The translations under genes and the position numbers were made by a program. A stretch of 64,000 bases of DNA from Streptomyces sp. MMG1533 (GTDB lineage Bacteria > Actinomycetota > Actinomycetes > Streptomycetales > Streptomycetaceae): assembly GCF_001279775.1 (NCBI RefSeq), contig NZ_LGDG01000123.1, positions 1-64,000 on the forward strand, in the 5' to 3' direction. The notes under the pieces are model-generated. The model had not been told where the DNA came from. It saw nothing but the letters and a program-made list of their open reading frames with translations, and made no database searches. This document shows, piece by piece, positions 44,291 to 52,413 of this stretch (its first letter is position 1; each line of letters opens with the position of its first letter).

Positions 44291-45241
44291 CTACTGATCG
44301 ACGTTTTCCGTCAGGGAGAACTGATCGAGGTAGGCGTCGCACTGGTTGCCCTGCTGGCACGAGAGCTCGATCGTGTTGGTGCCCTTGTTCAGGGTGACCT
44401 GACCCCAGGTGGTCTGCCAGCCCTTCTCCCAGTCACCCTTGGGCTGGTTGGCGAAGTTCTTCATGTTCAGCGGCTGCGTGTTGGCCTTGCCGTTGACCGT
44501 CAGCGTCGCGTTGGCATCGACACCGGGGATGTCGTAACGGACGTAGAGCCGGTAGGTGCCGGCCTTCTCGATGCCGTTGACGGTCCAGGTGACCTTGGCG
44601 CCGACCTGGTTGAAGCCCTGCACATACAGGCCACCCTCGGCCTGGGCGCCCTTCACGTCGGAGGCGATGCTCGTGCCGCCCTCCAGACGCAGGGTCTTCG
44701 CGTCGGTCTTCGGGAGCTCACCGGCGGCCGCCGACTGCGAGGACGACGCGCTCGGCTTGCTGCTCTGCGAAGTCGTCGGCGAGGTCGACGCCCCGTTGCC
44801 GCCCGCGTTCTCCTCCCCGTCGCCGCCCATCATCGCCACCCCGATGCCGATGACGACCGCCGCGACGACCGCGATCGCGCCGATCAGCAGCCCCTTGGTG
44901 TTGGGGCCGCGGCGGCCGCCGCCATCGCCGTAGGACGGCTGCGGCTGCTGGGTGGTGGGGGCGCCGCCCGGGAAGGTCTCGGGCGCGGCGTAGTGCGCGT
45001 TCGGCTGGGCGTGGCCGCCCTGCTGCTGTGGAACCTGGCCGTACGGCGCGGTCGCCGCGGCCGGGGCCTGCTGGCCGTACTGCCGCTGACCGACAGCCCG
45101 CACCCGGTTGACGGAGCCCGGGTAGCCGTAGCCACCGCCACCGGAGGGCGGCTGGGCGCCGTTGGCCTGCCCGTCGGCGTAGAGATAGCCGAACGGGTCG
45201 TCGTCCTCGGGCGTGCTCGCGCCGTTGTTGCCGGCCGTCAT
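44291..45241 (-). CDS. Membrane-anchored protein with CBM-like sugar-binding domain
   Basis: A 316-aa protein. Residues 1-115 are low-complexity (Gln/Pro/Gly/Tyr); a single membrane helix follows at about 116-138 (GLLIGAIAVVAAVVIGIGVAM); a Ser/Thr linker leads to a C-terminal beta-sandwich (LRLEGGTSIAS, VTWTVNGIEKAGTYRLYVRY, NTIELSCQQGNQCDAYLDQFSLT). The latter resembles CBM6/CBM35 carbohydrate-binding modules. Probably displayed outside the cell, with the N-terminal part cytoplasmic. It converges on the kinase gene with 3 bp between stops. Confidence 0.87.
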   Translation of the reverse strand: MTAGNNGASTPEDDDPFGYLYADGQANGAQPPSGGGGYGYPGSVNRVRAVGQRQYGQQAPAAATAPYGQVPQQQGGHAQPNAHYAAPETFPGGAPTTQQPQPSYGDGGGRRGPNTKGLLIGAIAVVAAVVIGIGVAMMGGDGEENAGGNGASTSPTTSQSSKPSASSSQSAAAGELPKTDAKTLRLEGGTSIASDVKGAQAEGGLYVQGFNQVGAKVTWTVNGIEKAGTYRLYVRYDIPGVDANATLTVNGKANTQPLNMKNFANQPKGDWEKGWQTTWGQVTLNKGTNTIELSCQQGNQCDAYLDQFSLTENVDQ

Positions 45242-45356
45242 CCCTTGGTCTCCTCAGCGGGTGCGGGTGCGATTCGTGTGGTGAGAAGGGCGAGCCTACC
45301 CGCTCCTGGTGCCCCAAACGGGTGACTCGGATCGCATCAGCTCGCTGACCTGGGGC

Positions 45357-47060
45357 TCATCCCGCGCGTCTGTGTTGTTTGGGACGAGATCGTTTCTCTA
45401 CGTACATCCGCTCGTCGGCCGACTTCAACACCTCGTCCGCGGTCATCCCGCAGGACGCCCAGCCGATGCCGAAACTGGCGCCGACCCGCATGGCCCGGCC
45501 GTCGACCCGGATGGGCTGGATGATCTCGTTGCGCAGGCGTACGGCGAGGTCCTGGGCGTCGGCACGGCCCAGCCCGTCGGCCAGGACCACGAACTCGTCG
45601 CCGCCGAGCCGGGCCACCGTGTCGCCGTCGCGGACGCCCCCGGACAGCCGCCGGGCGACCTCGATGAGAACCGCGTCACCCGCGTTGTGCCCGAACCGGT
45701 CGTTGATCGACTTGAAGCCGTCGAGGTCGCAGAAGAGGACCGCGAGCCCCTTGGCGCCGTCGTCACGTTCACCCTCAGGGGCGACGGTGTGCACGTGGTG
45801 GTCGTAGCCGTCGTACACCGCGACACCGCTCGACGGGAAGTCGAAGCCGTGGCCGTTCGCGTCGAAGGCGGGGTGGTCGTACGCGCTGTCCACCGGCTCG
45901 AGGGCGCCCGCGTGACCGGCGCGCCGGCACAGGCGGGAGGAGAGCCGGGAGCGCAGTTCGGCGGAGTTCGGCAGGCCGGTGAGCGCGTCGTGCGAGGCGC
46001 GGTGGGCGAGCTGCAGTTCGCGGCGCTTGCGATCCTCGATGTCCTCGACGTGCGTGAGGAGAAACCGGGGGCCGTCGGCCGCGTCGGCGACGACGGAGTT
46101 GCGCAGATGGACCCAGACGTACGTGCCGTCGCGGCGGCCGAGGCGGAGTTCCGCGCGGCCGCCCTCGGCGGAGGTGCGGAGCAGGGTGCTTATGTCCTCG
46201 GGGTGGACGAGGTCGGAGAAGGAGTAGCGGCGCATCGCGGAGGCGGGGCGGCCCAGCAGCCGGCACAGGGCGTCGTTGGTCCGCAGGATCCGGCCGTGCT
46301 GGTCGCCGCCCATCTCGGCGATGGCCATGCCGGAGGGGGCGTACTCGAAGGCCTGCCTGAAGCTTTCCTCGCTGGCGCGCAGGGCCTGCTGCTCCCTTTC
46401 GAGCCTGACCAGTGCGCGCTGCATATTGGCGCGTAGCCGCGCGTTGCTGATCGCGATGGCGGCCTGGAAGGCGTACATCTGGAGCGCTTCACGCCCCCAT
46501 GCGCCCGGACGGCGGCCGTTGCGCGGCCGGTCCACGGACAGCACGCCGATCAGCTCGCCCGACGAGCCGCCGCCCGACGGGGCGGGGGTGTACATGGGGG
46601 CGAAGAGCCGGTCGGAGGGGTGCCACTCGTCCTCGAAGCGGGGCGCGGGTCCGTCGGTGTACCACTGCGGGACGTCGTCGTCGTCGAGGACCCAGCCCTC
46701 GGTGTGCGGTATGAAGACCAGGTCGCCCCAGTGCTCGCCCATGCCCAGCCGGCGCTCCCAGGACTCGCGGGAGCCGACGCGGCCGGTGATCAGCGCCTCG
46801 GCCGCCGCGTTGCCCGCGAAGGCGGCGACGACGAGGTCGCCGTCGGGGCGTACGAGGTTCACGCACGCCAGCTCGTACCCGAGGGCGTGGACCACGCCGT
46901 CGGCCACGGTCTGCAGTGTGTCCGCGAGGCTGCGGGCCGTGTTCATGTCGGCCATGACCTGGTGCAGCTGTCGCAGGGACGCAAGGCGGACGTAGGGCTC
47001 CGACTCGGTCTCCATGCTCGCCCTCCCCCCGAGACCTCGCAGCGAATCAAGGGTTCTCAT
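45357..47060 (-). CDS. cdgB: Diguanylate cyclase with GAF-PAS-GGDEF domains
   Basis: A 567-aa c-di-GMP synthase. A GAF domain spans about 20-190, a PAS domain about 215-330 (SFRQAFEYAPSGMAIAEMGG), and the GGDEF domain about 340-560. The active site reads RLGGDEFVVLADG and the inhibitory I-site RDGD lies exactly 5 residues earlier, so both activity and product inhibition should be intact. An insertion of about 65 residues splits the start of the GGDEF domain. Architecture and neighbourhood match CdgB of S. coelicolor, a BldD target that affects development. Start ATG 47060; ATG 47099 is an alternative. Confidence 0.92.
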   Translation of the reverse strand: MRTLDSLRGLGGRASMETESEPYVRLASLRQLHQVMADMNTARSLADTLQTVADGVVHALGYELACVNLVRPDGDLVVAAFAGNAAAEALITGRVGSRESWERRLGMGEHWGDLVFIPHTEGWVLDDDDVPQWYTDGPAPRFEDEWHPSDRLFAPMYTPAPSGGGSSGELIGVLSVDRPRNGRRPGAWGREALQMYAFQAAIAISNARLRANMQRALVRLEREQQALRASEESFRQAFEYAPSGMAIAEMGGDQHGRILRTNDALCRLLGRPASAMRRYSFSDLVHPEDISTLLRTSAEGGRAELRLGRRDGTYVWVHLRNSVVADAADGPRFLLTHVEDIEDRKRRELQLAHRASHDALTGLPNSAELRSRLSSRLCRRAGHAGALEPVDSAYDHPAFDANGHGFDFPSSGVAVYDGYDHHVHTVAPEGERDDGAKGLAVLFCDLDGFKSINDRFGHNAGDAVLIEVARRLSGGVRDGDTVARLGGDEFVVLADGLGRADAQDLAVRLRNEIIQPIRVDGRAMRVGASFGIGWASCGMTADEVLKSADERMYVEKRSRPKQHRRAG

Positions 47061-47144
47061 CGGCGTATCGTCCTGGCAGCTTCCCCGCCACTGAATCACA
47101 GCGCGCTGCTCACTCGGTACACAGGGTCAACAATTACTGCCCCT

Positions 47145-47160
47145 TGTGACTCAAGTCACA
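47145..47160. promoter_or_regulatory. Palindrome upstream of cdgB resembling a BldD box
   Basis: TGTGAC-TCAA-GTCACA is a perfect inverted repeat about 85 bp upstream of cdgB. The core TGACTCAAGTCA is one base shorter than the BldD consensus TNACNC[AT]GNGTNA as I recall it, so the assignment is tentative. BldD control of cdgB is reported for S. coelicolor. Confidence 0.5.
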
Positions 47161-47364
47161 GCGAAAGATGAACAATTGAGTGGGGTTTCTGTGTTTTCCC
47201 TGTGCGTTTACTGAACGCAAAGTTTGTACGAATGGGGAGGTCGTGCGGACGGGACACGGGCAGGACACAGACAGTACAGAGGGAAACTCGTCCCCGAGTC
47301 CTAGGACCGGTCTCGGCCCGAGGCCCGATGCGGCGCGCACGGACCGGAGATTAGCGTTTCGGGC

Positions 47365-47949
47365 GTGCCGAACACTCCCCACACCACGTCCGCCACCCTC
47401 GCCGCTCCCGCCCCCGGGCATGCTGAGGGGGTGAGCAACGACGAGTTCCGCGCCGCCCTGTCACGGCTGGCCGCCGGCGTGGTCCTGGTGACCGCGCAGG
47501 AGCCACCGCTCGACCCCGACGACCCGCAGGCGCCGGGGGGCGAGGACGTCGGCATGACGGCGACGGCGTTCATGTCGGTCTCCCTCGACCCGCCCCTGGT
47601 GCTGGTCAGCCTGCGCGAGGGCTCCCGCATGGACGACCTGCTCGACGAGCAGCCCCTGTGGGCGGTGTCGGTCCTCTCCGAGAGCCAGCGGCACATCGCC
47701 GGCCGCTTCGCCATGAAGGGCCGCATCAGCGACCGTCTCCTCTTCGAGGACATCCCGTACGTCCGCGGCGAGGCGTCCGGCGCTCCGCTGGTGGGCGGCG
47801 CCCTGGCCACCCTGGAGTGCCGCACGCAGCAGCGTGTGCCGGCCGGTGACCACGTCCTGGTGATCGGCCGGGTCCTGACGGCGACGCTGCCGAGCGCGGA
47901 CGGCGGGCCGCTGACGTATTTCCGGGGGCGCTACCGGCAGTTGGGGTGA
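47365..47949 (+). CDS. Flavin reductase family protein
   Basis: A 194-aa split-barrel flavin reductase-like protein, supplying or binding FMN. Blocks: FRAALSRLAAGVVLVTA, VGMTATAFMSVSLDPPLVLVSL, and FAMKGRISDRLLFEDIPY. GTG 47365 lies 7 nt after TAGCGT (47352-47357), supporting a leaderless start; GTG 47431 (VSNDEFR), preceded by GGGG, is an alternative. Partner monooxygenase unknown. Confidence 0.9.
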   Translation: MPNTPHTTSATLAAPAPGHAEGVSNDEFRAALSRLAAGVVLVTAQEPPLDPDDPQAPGGEDVGMTATAFMSVSLDPPLVLVSLREGSRMDDLLDEQPLWAVSVLSESQRHIAGRFAMKGRISDRLLFEDIPYVRGEASGAPLVGGALATLECRTQQRVPAGDHVLVIGRVLTATLPSADGGPLTYFRGRYRQLG

Positions 47950-47997
47950 GCCGGAATTCGATCGCCTCTCCGTGGCCCGCCTGCCTAGGGTGCGCGC

Positions 47998-48468
47998 ATG
48001 ACGACTTCCACGCCCCGCCTCGAAGAGGTCACACCCCGCAACTTCGAGGCCGCCACCGGCATAAAGGTCCGCCCGGAACAGGAATTCGCGGTCTCCCCGG
48101 TGATGCAGTCACTCGCCGAGGCGTATGTCCACCCCGCCGGAGTCGCCTGGCCCCGCCTGATCGTGGACGGCGACCGTCCCGTCGGCTTCCTCATGGCCTT
48201 CTTCGACATCGACTGGAAGGCAGACGGCACGCTCTTCCGCTCCGGCCTGTGGCGTCTGAACATCGCCGCCGGGGAACAGCGCCGGGGATACGGCCGGTTC
48301 GCCGTGGAGTCCGTGGCGGCCGAGATCCGCCGCCGGGGCGGCAAGGAGCTGTACGTCACCTGGCATGCCGGTCCGGACGGACCCGAGGACTTCTACCTGG
48401 GGCTCGGCTTCCGGCCCAACGGCGAGCTGAGCGCGGGGGAGATCGTCGGGGTGCTGGAACTGTCGTAG
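47998..48468 (+). CDS. GNAT family N-acetyltransferase
   Basis: A 156-aa GNAT. The acetyl-CoA loop is RLNIAAGEQRRGYGRFAVESV, and strand/helix EDFYLGLGFRPNGELSAGE closes the fold. Substrate unknown; polyamine-type GNATs have a similar layout. ATG 47998 lies 6 nt after TAGGGT (47986-47991), so probably leaderless. It lies upstream of the convergent arfB. Confidence 0.9.
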   Translation: MTTSTPRLEEVTPRNFEAATGIKVRPEQEFAVSPVMQSLAEAYVHPAGVAWPRLIVDGDRPVGFLMAFFDIDWKADGTLFRSGLWRLNIAAGEQRRGYGRFAVESVAAEIRRRGGKELYVTWHAGPDGPEDFYLGLGFRPNGELSAGEIVGVLELS

Positions 48469-48486
48469 ACGACACCGCGGCCGGCG

Positions 48487-48924
48487 TCACCCCCAGTCGC
48501 GGCCCTGCCGTCCCCGCTTGGTGTCCGAACGCTGCTTCTTCTCCCGCAGGCGGCGTTCGTTGATGCCCCGTGGGATCCGGGTGGCCCGGCGCGGCTTGGG
48601 CGGCGGGGCCGTCGCCTCGGCGAGGAGAGCGGCCAGGCGTACGGCGGCGGTCTCGCGGTTGCGCCACTGGGAGCGGTGCTCGGAGGAGCGGACGGTGACG
48701 ACGCCGTCGACGAGCCGCCCGGCCAGCTTGGCCAGGGCGCGCTGCTTCCACACCTCGGGCAGGGCCTCGGTGCGGGCCAGGTCGAAGCGGAGCTCCACCT
48801 GCGAGTCGCTGGTGTTGACGTGCTGTCCGCCGGGCCCGGAGGAGCGGGAGAAACGCCACATGAGCTCGGCCTCGGGAAGCGAGACGGAGCCGCGGATGAC
48901 GTGAGGACCGGACATGGCGTCCAT
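48487..48924 (-). CDS. arfB: Alternative ribosome-rescue peptidyl-tRNA hydrolase
   Basis: A 145-aa ArfB/YaeJ homologue. The catalytic GGQ sits in FSRSSGPGGQHVNTSDSQVEL, and the basic C-terminal tail (REKKQRSDTKRGRQGRDWG) is the part that enters the mRNA channel of stalled ribosomes. It should release peptides from non-stop complexes. ATG 48924 is used; ATG 48915 would remove three residues. Confidence 0.94.
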   Translation of the reverse strand: MDAMSGPHVIRGSVSLPEAELMWRFSRSSGPGGQHVNTSDSQVELRFDLARTEALPEVWKQRALAKLAGRLVDGVVTVRSSEHRSQWRNRETAAVRLAALLAEATAPPPKPRRATRIPRGINERRLREKKQRSDTKRGRQGRDWG

Positions 48925-49069
48925 GTTCCCTGGTCCGTCCGGTCCACGTCACCCGAATATCTCGGGTAAAGAAAGTAAAGAGAGCAGGAACCTCTGGTAC
49001 CTCTCTCCACGTTCATACGGGTAGCTGTAGCTTCATGCCGTACGTCTAACGAGGGAAGGACTCCCAACA

Positions 49070-49645
49070 ATGGCTGTAAGCCTGTCCAAGGGTGGCAACG
49101 TCTCGCTCACCAAGGAGGCTCCGGGCCTGACCGCCGTCACCGTAGGCCTCGGCTGGGACGTCCGCACCACCACCGGCACGGACTTCGACCTCGACGCCTC
49201 CGCGATCGCGGTCAACACGCAGGGCAAGGTCTACTCGGACGCCCACTTCGTGTTCTTCAACAACAAGCAGACCCCGGACCAGACCATCGTCCACACCGGT
49301 GACAACCGCACCGGCGAGGGCGCGGGCGACGACGAGGCGATCAACGTCAACCTGGCGGGCCTGCCCGCCGACGTCGACAAGATCGTCTTCCCGGTCTCGA
49401 TCTACGACGCCGAGAACCGCTCGCAGAACTTCGGCCAGGTCCGCAACGCCTACATCCGCATCCTCAACCAGGCCGGCGGCGCCGAGATCGCGCGCTACGA
49501 CCTGTCCGAGGACGCGGCCACGGAGACGGCCATGGTCTTCGGCGAGCTGTACCGAAACGGCGCGGAGTGGAAGTTCCGGGCCGTCGGCCAGGGCTACGCC
49601 TCGGGCCTGGTGGGCATCGCCCAGGACTTCGGTGTGAACGTCTGA
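49070..49645 (+). CDS. TerD family protein
   Basis: A 191-aa calcium-binding TerD-domain protein. Signatures: [57 protein letters not shown] and [14 protein letters not shown] strand ([25 protein letters not shown]). TerD proteins associate with tellurite and general stress responses and, in Streptomyces, with development. GAGGGAAGGA precedes ATG 49070. Confidence 0.95.
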   Translation: MAVSLSKGGNVSLTKEAPGLTAVTVGLGWDVRTTTGTDFDLDASAIAVNTQGKVYSDAHFVFFNNKQTPDQTIVHTGDNRTGEGAGDDEAINVNLAGLPADVDKIVFPVSIYDAENRSQNFGQVRNAYIRILNQAGGAEIARYDLSEDAATETAMVFGELYRNGAEWKFRAVGQGYASGLVGIAQDFGVNV

Positions 49646-49665
49646 TCCGACGTCCCCCGCAGCCT

Positions 49666-49706
49666 GCCGGAGCCCCCGACCGTCCTGACGGCCCGGGGGC
49701 TCCGGC
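49666..49706 (+). terminator. Terminator after the TerD gene
   Basis: GCCGGAGCCCCCG (49666-49678) pairs perfectly with CGGGGGCTCCGGC (49694-49706) across a 15-nt loop, beginning 21 bp after the TerD stop. Confidence 0.85.
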
Positions 49707-49745
49707 GTTCCCGCCCCACCGCCGGTCGGCCGATAGGTTGCCCGC

Positions 49746-50687
49746 GTGATCCTCACCTCCCTCCCCCTCGCCCCCGACCGCGACATCCCGGGCCCGCTGC
49801 TCACCGAACTCACCGCGCTCCACGCCGCCAACCACGAATTCCACGCGCTCAGCGGCGACTTCCCGGACCCGGACGACATCCGCCCGGAGCAGGTGGCGGC
49901 CGCGCTGGCCGAGGAGGCGGTGACCCCGGGGGCGGAGGTGCTGCTGGCCCACGGCGAGGGGCGGCTGGTCGGGATCGCGATCACCCTCGACCGGCACCCC
50001 GACCCGGCCGACCCGGACCCGTGGATCGGCCTCCTGATGGTGGCGGCGGACGTCCAACGCCGTGGGTACGGAAGCCGGTTGGCCACACTCCTCGAGGACC
50101 GCTTCCGCGCCGCGGGCCGCACCGCCGTACGCCTGGCCGTCCTCGACGCCAACCAGAAGGGCCTCGCCTTCTGGACGGCCCTCGGCTACGAGGTGATCGA
50201 CCACCGCGCGGACCGCGAACGCGGCCGCCCCTGCGCGGTACTGCGCAAGCCGCTGCGCACCGCGCGCCGCGCGGCCCGGATCGCCGTACTGGCCCCCGAC
50301 GGCGCGGTCTTCCTCCTCCGCTACGACAACGACGAGGTCGGCAAGCACTGGGCGCTCCCCGGCGGCGGCCTGGAACCGGGCGAGAGCCCCCGCGAGGGCG
50401 CCCTGCGCGAACTCGCCGAGGAGACCGGCTGGACGGACCTCGAACCGGGCCCCCTGCTGTGCACGTGGGAGCACGACTTCACCCGCGCCGGCATCCCCGT
50501 CCGCCAGCACGAGCACATCTACGTCACCCACGGCCCGCACCGGCCCCCGACCGGCGCGGACCTGGCCGCCTCACACATCGAGGAGGGCATCCTCGCCTGG
50601 CGCTGGTGGCCCCGGCAGGAGCTCGCCGAGCCCCCGGAGCCGGTGTGGCCGCCCGAACTGGCGCGACTGCTGGACGAGTTGGGCTGA
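49746..50687 (+). CDS. GNAT-Nudix fusion protein
   Basis: A 313-aa two-domain protein. Residues 1 to about 160 are a GNAT (IGLLMVAADVQRRGYGSRLATLL, then NQKGLAFWTALGYEVID). From about 175 onward is a Nudix hydrolase with an intact Nudix box, GGGLEPGESPREGALRELAEETGW. The Nudix half should hydrolyse a nucleoside diphosphate derivative. GTG 49746 lies 6 nt after TAGGTT (49734-49739), a probable leaderless start. Substrate of either half unknown. Confidence 0.9.
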   Translation: MILTSLPLAPDRDIPGPLLTELTALHAANHEFHALSGDFPDPDDIRPEQVAAALAEEAVTPGAEVLLAHGEGRLVGIAITLDRHPDPADPDPWIGLLMVAADVQRRGYGSRLATLLEDRFRAAGRTAVRLAVLDANQKGLAFWTALGYEVIDHRADRERGRPCAVLRKPLRTARRAARIAVLAPDGAVFLLRYDNDEVGKHWALPGGGLEPGESPREGALRELAEETGWTDLEPGPLLCTWEHDFTRAGIPVRQHEHIYVTHGPHRPPTGADLAASHIEEGILAWRWWPRQELAEPPEPVWPPELARLLDELG

Positions 50688-50695
50688 GCAGCCGC

Positions 50696-51304
50696 TCAGC
50701 GGGGGCTTCGGAAGATCCCGTCCAGGTGATGCTCCAGCACCGCGGCCGCCGATTCCGCGCTTCGCTGCCCGACCAGGATCCCCGTGCCGAGTCCCGCGGA
50801 CATGGCGAGCAGCCCGGCCGCCGTCGGCCGCGGGTCCACGCCGGTCCGGAGCAGGCCCGCCTCCCGCGCCTCCCCGAGGAGTCCGGCCACGGCGTCCTCG
50901 GCGGCGTCGGGGTCCTTGATGAAGGGCTGGGCGGCGAGCGCGGGGTCGTTCACGGCGAGGACGGCGTACGAGGTGTACACGTGGTGGAAGGTGCGGCTCT
51001 CCTCGTCGGTCGGCAGCGCCGCCATCAGCAACGCCTCGATGCGCGCCCGCGGTCCGGGGCCGTCCCCGGCGTCCCGCAGCCGGGCGGCGACCCGCTCGCC
51101 GAACCGCTCCGCCAGGTGCCGCAGCCCGAAGAGCAGCAGCTTCTCCTTGGTCTCGAAGTAGTACTGCACCAGCCGCAGCGACACGCCTGCTTCCGCCGCC
51201 ACGTCCCGCATCCCGACGGCATGCAGCCCGCGCCGCCCGGCGACCCGGACGAGCGCCTCGGCGATCTCGGTACGCCGTTCCGCATGGTCCACGCGCTTGG
51301 GCAT
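50696..51304 (-). CDS. TetR-family transcriptional regulator
   Basis: A 202-aa regulator. N-terminal HTH: HAERRTEIAEALVRVAGRRG, then MRDVAAEAGVSLRLVQYYFETKEKLL. The C-terminal ligand domain is helical and unassigned. It is divergent from the alpha/beta hydrolase gene, and a nested symmetric operator lies between them (51360-51397), so it very probably represses that gene and itself. ATG 51304; an ATG at 51382 would run through the operator and is unlikely. Confidence 0.92.
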   Translation of the reverse strand: MPKRVDHAERRTEIAEALVRVAGRRGLHAVGMRDVAAEAGVSLRLVQYYFETKEKLLLFGLRHLAERFGERVAARLRDAGDGPGPRARIEALLMAALPTDEESRTFHHVYTSYAVLAVNDPALAAQPFIKDPDAAEDAVAGLLGEAREAGLLRTGVDPRPTAAGLLAMSAGLGTGILVGQRSAESAAAVLEHHLDGIFRSPR

Positions 51305-51359
51305 CGCCGTGTCTCCGCTCGTCGTCTCCGCCGGTACGACCCCTGCCGGGGCGTCTTGA

Positions 51360-51397
51360 TGATACAGCGGTACCACCATCATGGTACGTTCGTATCA
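51360..51397. promoter_or_regulatory. Nested TetR-type operator
   Basis: Outer arms TGATAC (51360-51365) and GTATCA (51392-51397) and inner arms GTACCA (51370-51375) and TGGTAC (51382-51387) share exactly the same centre (78.5 in 51378.5). The 38-bp element fits a TetR operator bound by two dimers and lies between the regulator and the hydrolase gene. Confidence 0.8.
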
Positions 51398-51424
51398 CAA
51401 AGCCCCTGAATCCCGGAGGTGCCC

Positions 51425-52336
51425 GTGTCCGACACCGCTGCCCGCAACCGGTCCGACGTCGGCCGCTATGTGAGCGACGCCTGGCGCGACCGCCACTTCG
51501 CGGCCTGCGACGCCCTCTACGCGCTCGGGGCGCCCGCGCTCGCGGAACAGGACGTGGAGACCTCCTTCGGCACCACCCACGTCTACCGCTACGGCCCCGC
51601 CGACCCGGCCGGCGACTCCCGCGCCCCCGTCGTCCTGGTCCATGGAGCGGGCTCCTGCTCCGCCATGTGGTACCCGAACACCCGCGACCTCAGCGCCGAC
51701 CGCACCGTCTACGCGATCGACACCCCGGGCGACCCCGGACGCAGCGTGCAGCGCGAACCCGTCCACCAGCCCGAACACGCCGCCCAGTGGCTGGACGAGA
51801 CCCTCGCCGGGCTCGGGCTCGACCGCGTCCACCTCGCCGGCTCCTCCTACGGCGGCTGGCTCGCCCTGAACCAGGCGCACCGCAGGCCCGACCGCCTCGC
51901 CTCGGTCACGCTGCTCGACCCCGGCGGCCTGGAGAAGGTGGGACTGCGCTTCTTCGTCTGGATCTTCGCCGGCCTCTTCGCGACCTTCGCGCCCAAGGCA
52001 CTGCGCCCACGCCTCGCGGCCTGGCTGGAGCAGCCGGTCCTCGTCGTACCGGAACTGCGCGCCATGATCAGGACGGCCGTCCGCGCCTACCGCATACGTC
52101 GGCCGTCCCCCCTCCCCCTGTCGGAGGACGAACTGTCCACCATCCGCACCCCGCTCTACCTGGTGCTCGGCAAGCGCAGCCTGCTCGTGCACCCGCAGCG
52201 ACAGGCGGAGCGCGTCCCCCGTCTGGTACCCGGCGCCCGCGCGGAGATCATCTCCGGCACGGGCCACGGACCGCAGATCGACCACCCGGAGGAGATCAAC
52301 CGCCGGATGCTGGACTTCATGAAGTCCGCCGAGTGA
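51425..52336 (+). CDS. Alpha/beta hydrolase
   Basis: A 303-aa alpha/beta-fold hydrolase. VVLVHGAGSCSAMWYPN (oxyanion), nucleophile elbow GSSYGGWLALNQ, acid in YLVLGKRSLL region and catalytic His in ISGTGHGPQIDHPEE are visible. GTG 51425 is chosen because GGAGG lies 5 nt upstream. Probably induced through the divergent TetR regulator; ester or peroxide substrate unknown. Confidence 0.92.
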   Translation: MSDTAARNRSDVGRYVSDAWRDRHFAACDALYALGAPALAEQDVETSFGTTHVYRYGPADPAGDSRAPVVLVHGAGSCSAMWYPNTRDLSADRTVYAIDTPGDPGRSVQREPVHQPEHAAQWLDETLAGLGLDRVHLAGSSYGGWLALNQAHRRPDRLASVTLLDPGGLEKVGLRFFVWIFAGLFATFAPKALRPRLAAWLEQPVLVVPELRAMIRTAVRAYRIRRPSPLPLSEDELSTIRTPLYLVLGKRSLLVHPQRQAERVPRLVPGARAEIISGTGHGPQIDHPEEINRRMLDFMKSAE

Positions 52337-52357
52337 ATGCCGCCGAGTGCAGACGAC

Positions 52358-52399
52358 CCAGTGAAGACCATCCAGTGAAGGCCATCCAGTGAAGGCCAT
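52358..52399. repeat. 14-bp direct repeat, three copies
   Basis: CCAGTGAAGGCCAT occurs at 52372-52385 and 52386-52399, with a one-mismatch copy (CCAGTGAAGACCAT) at 52358-52371. It lies in the short gap between the stops of two convergent genes. It has been called neither gene nor terminator; it looks like recent slippage. Confidence 0.85.
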
Positions 52400-52413
52400 C
52401 GACCGACCGGCCG

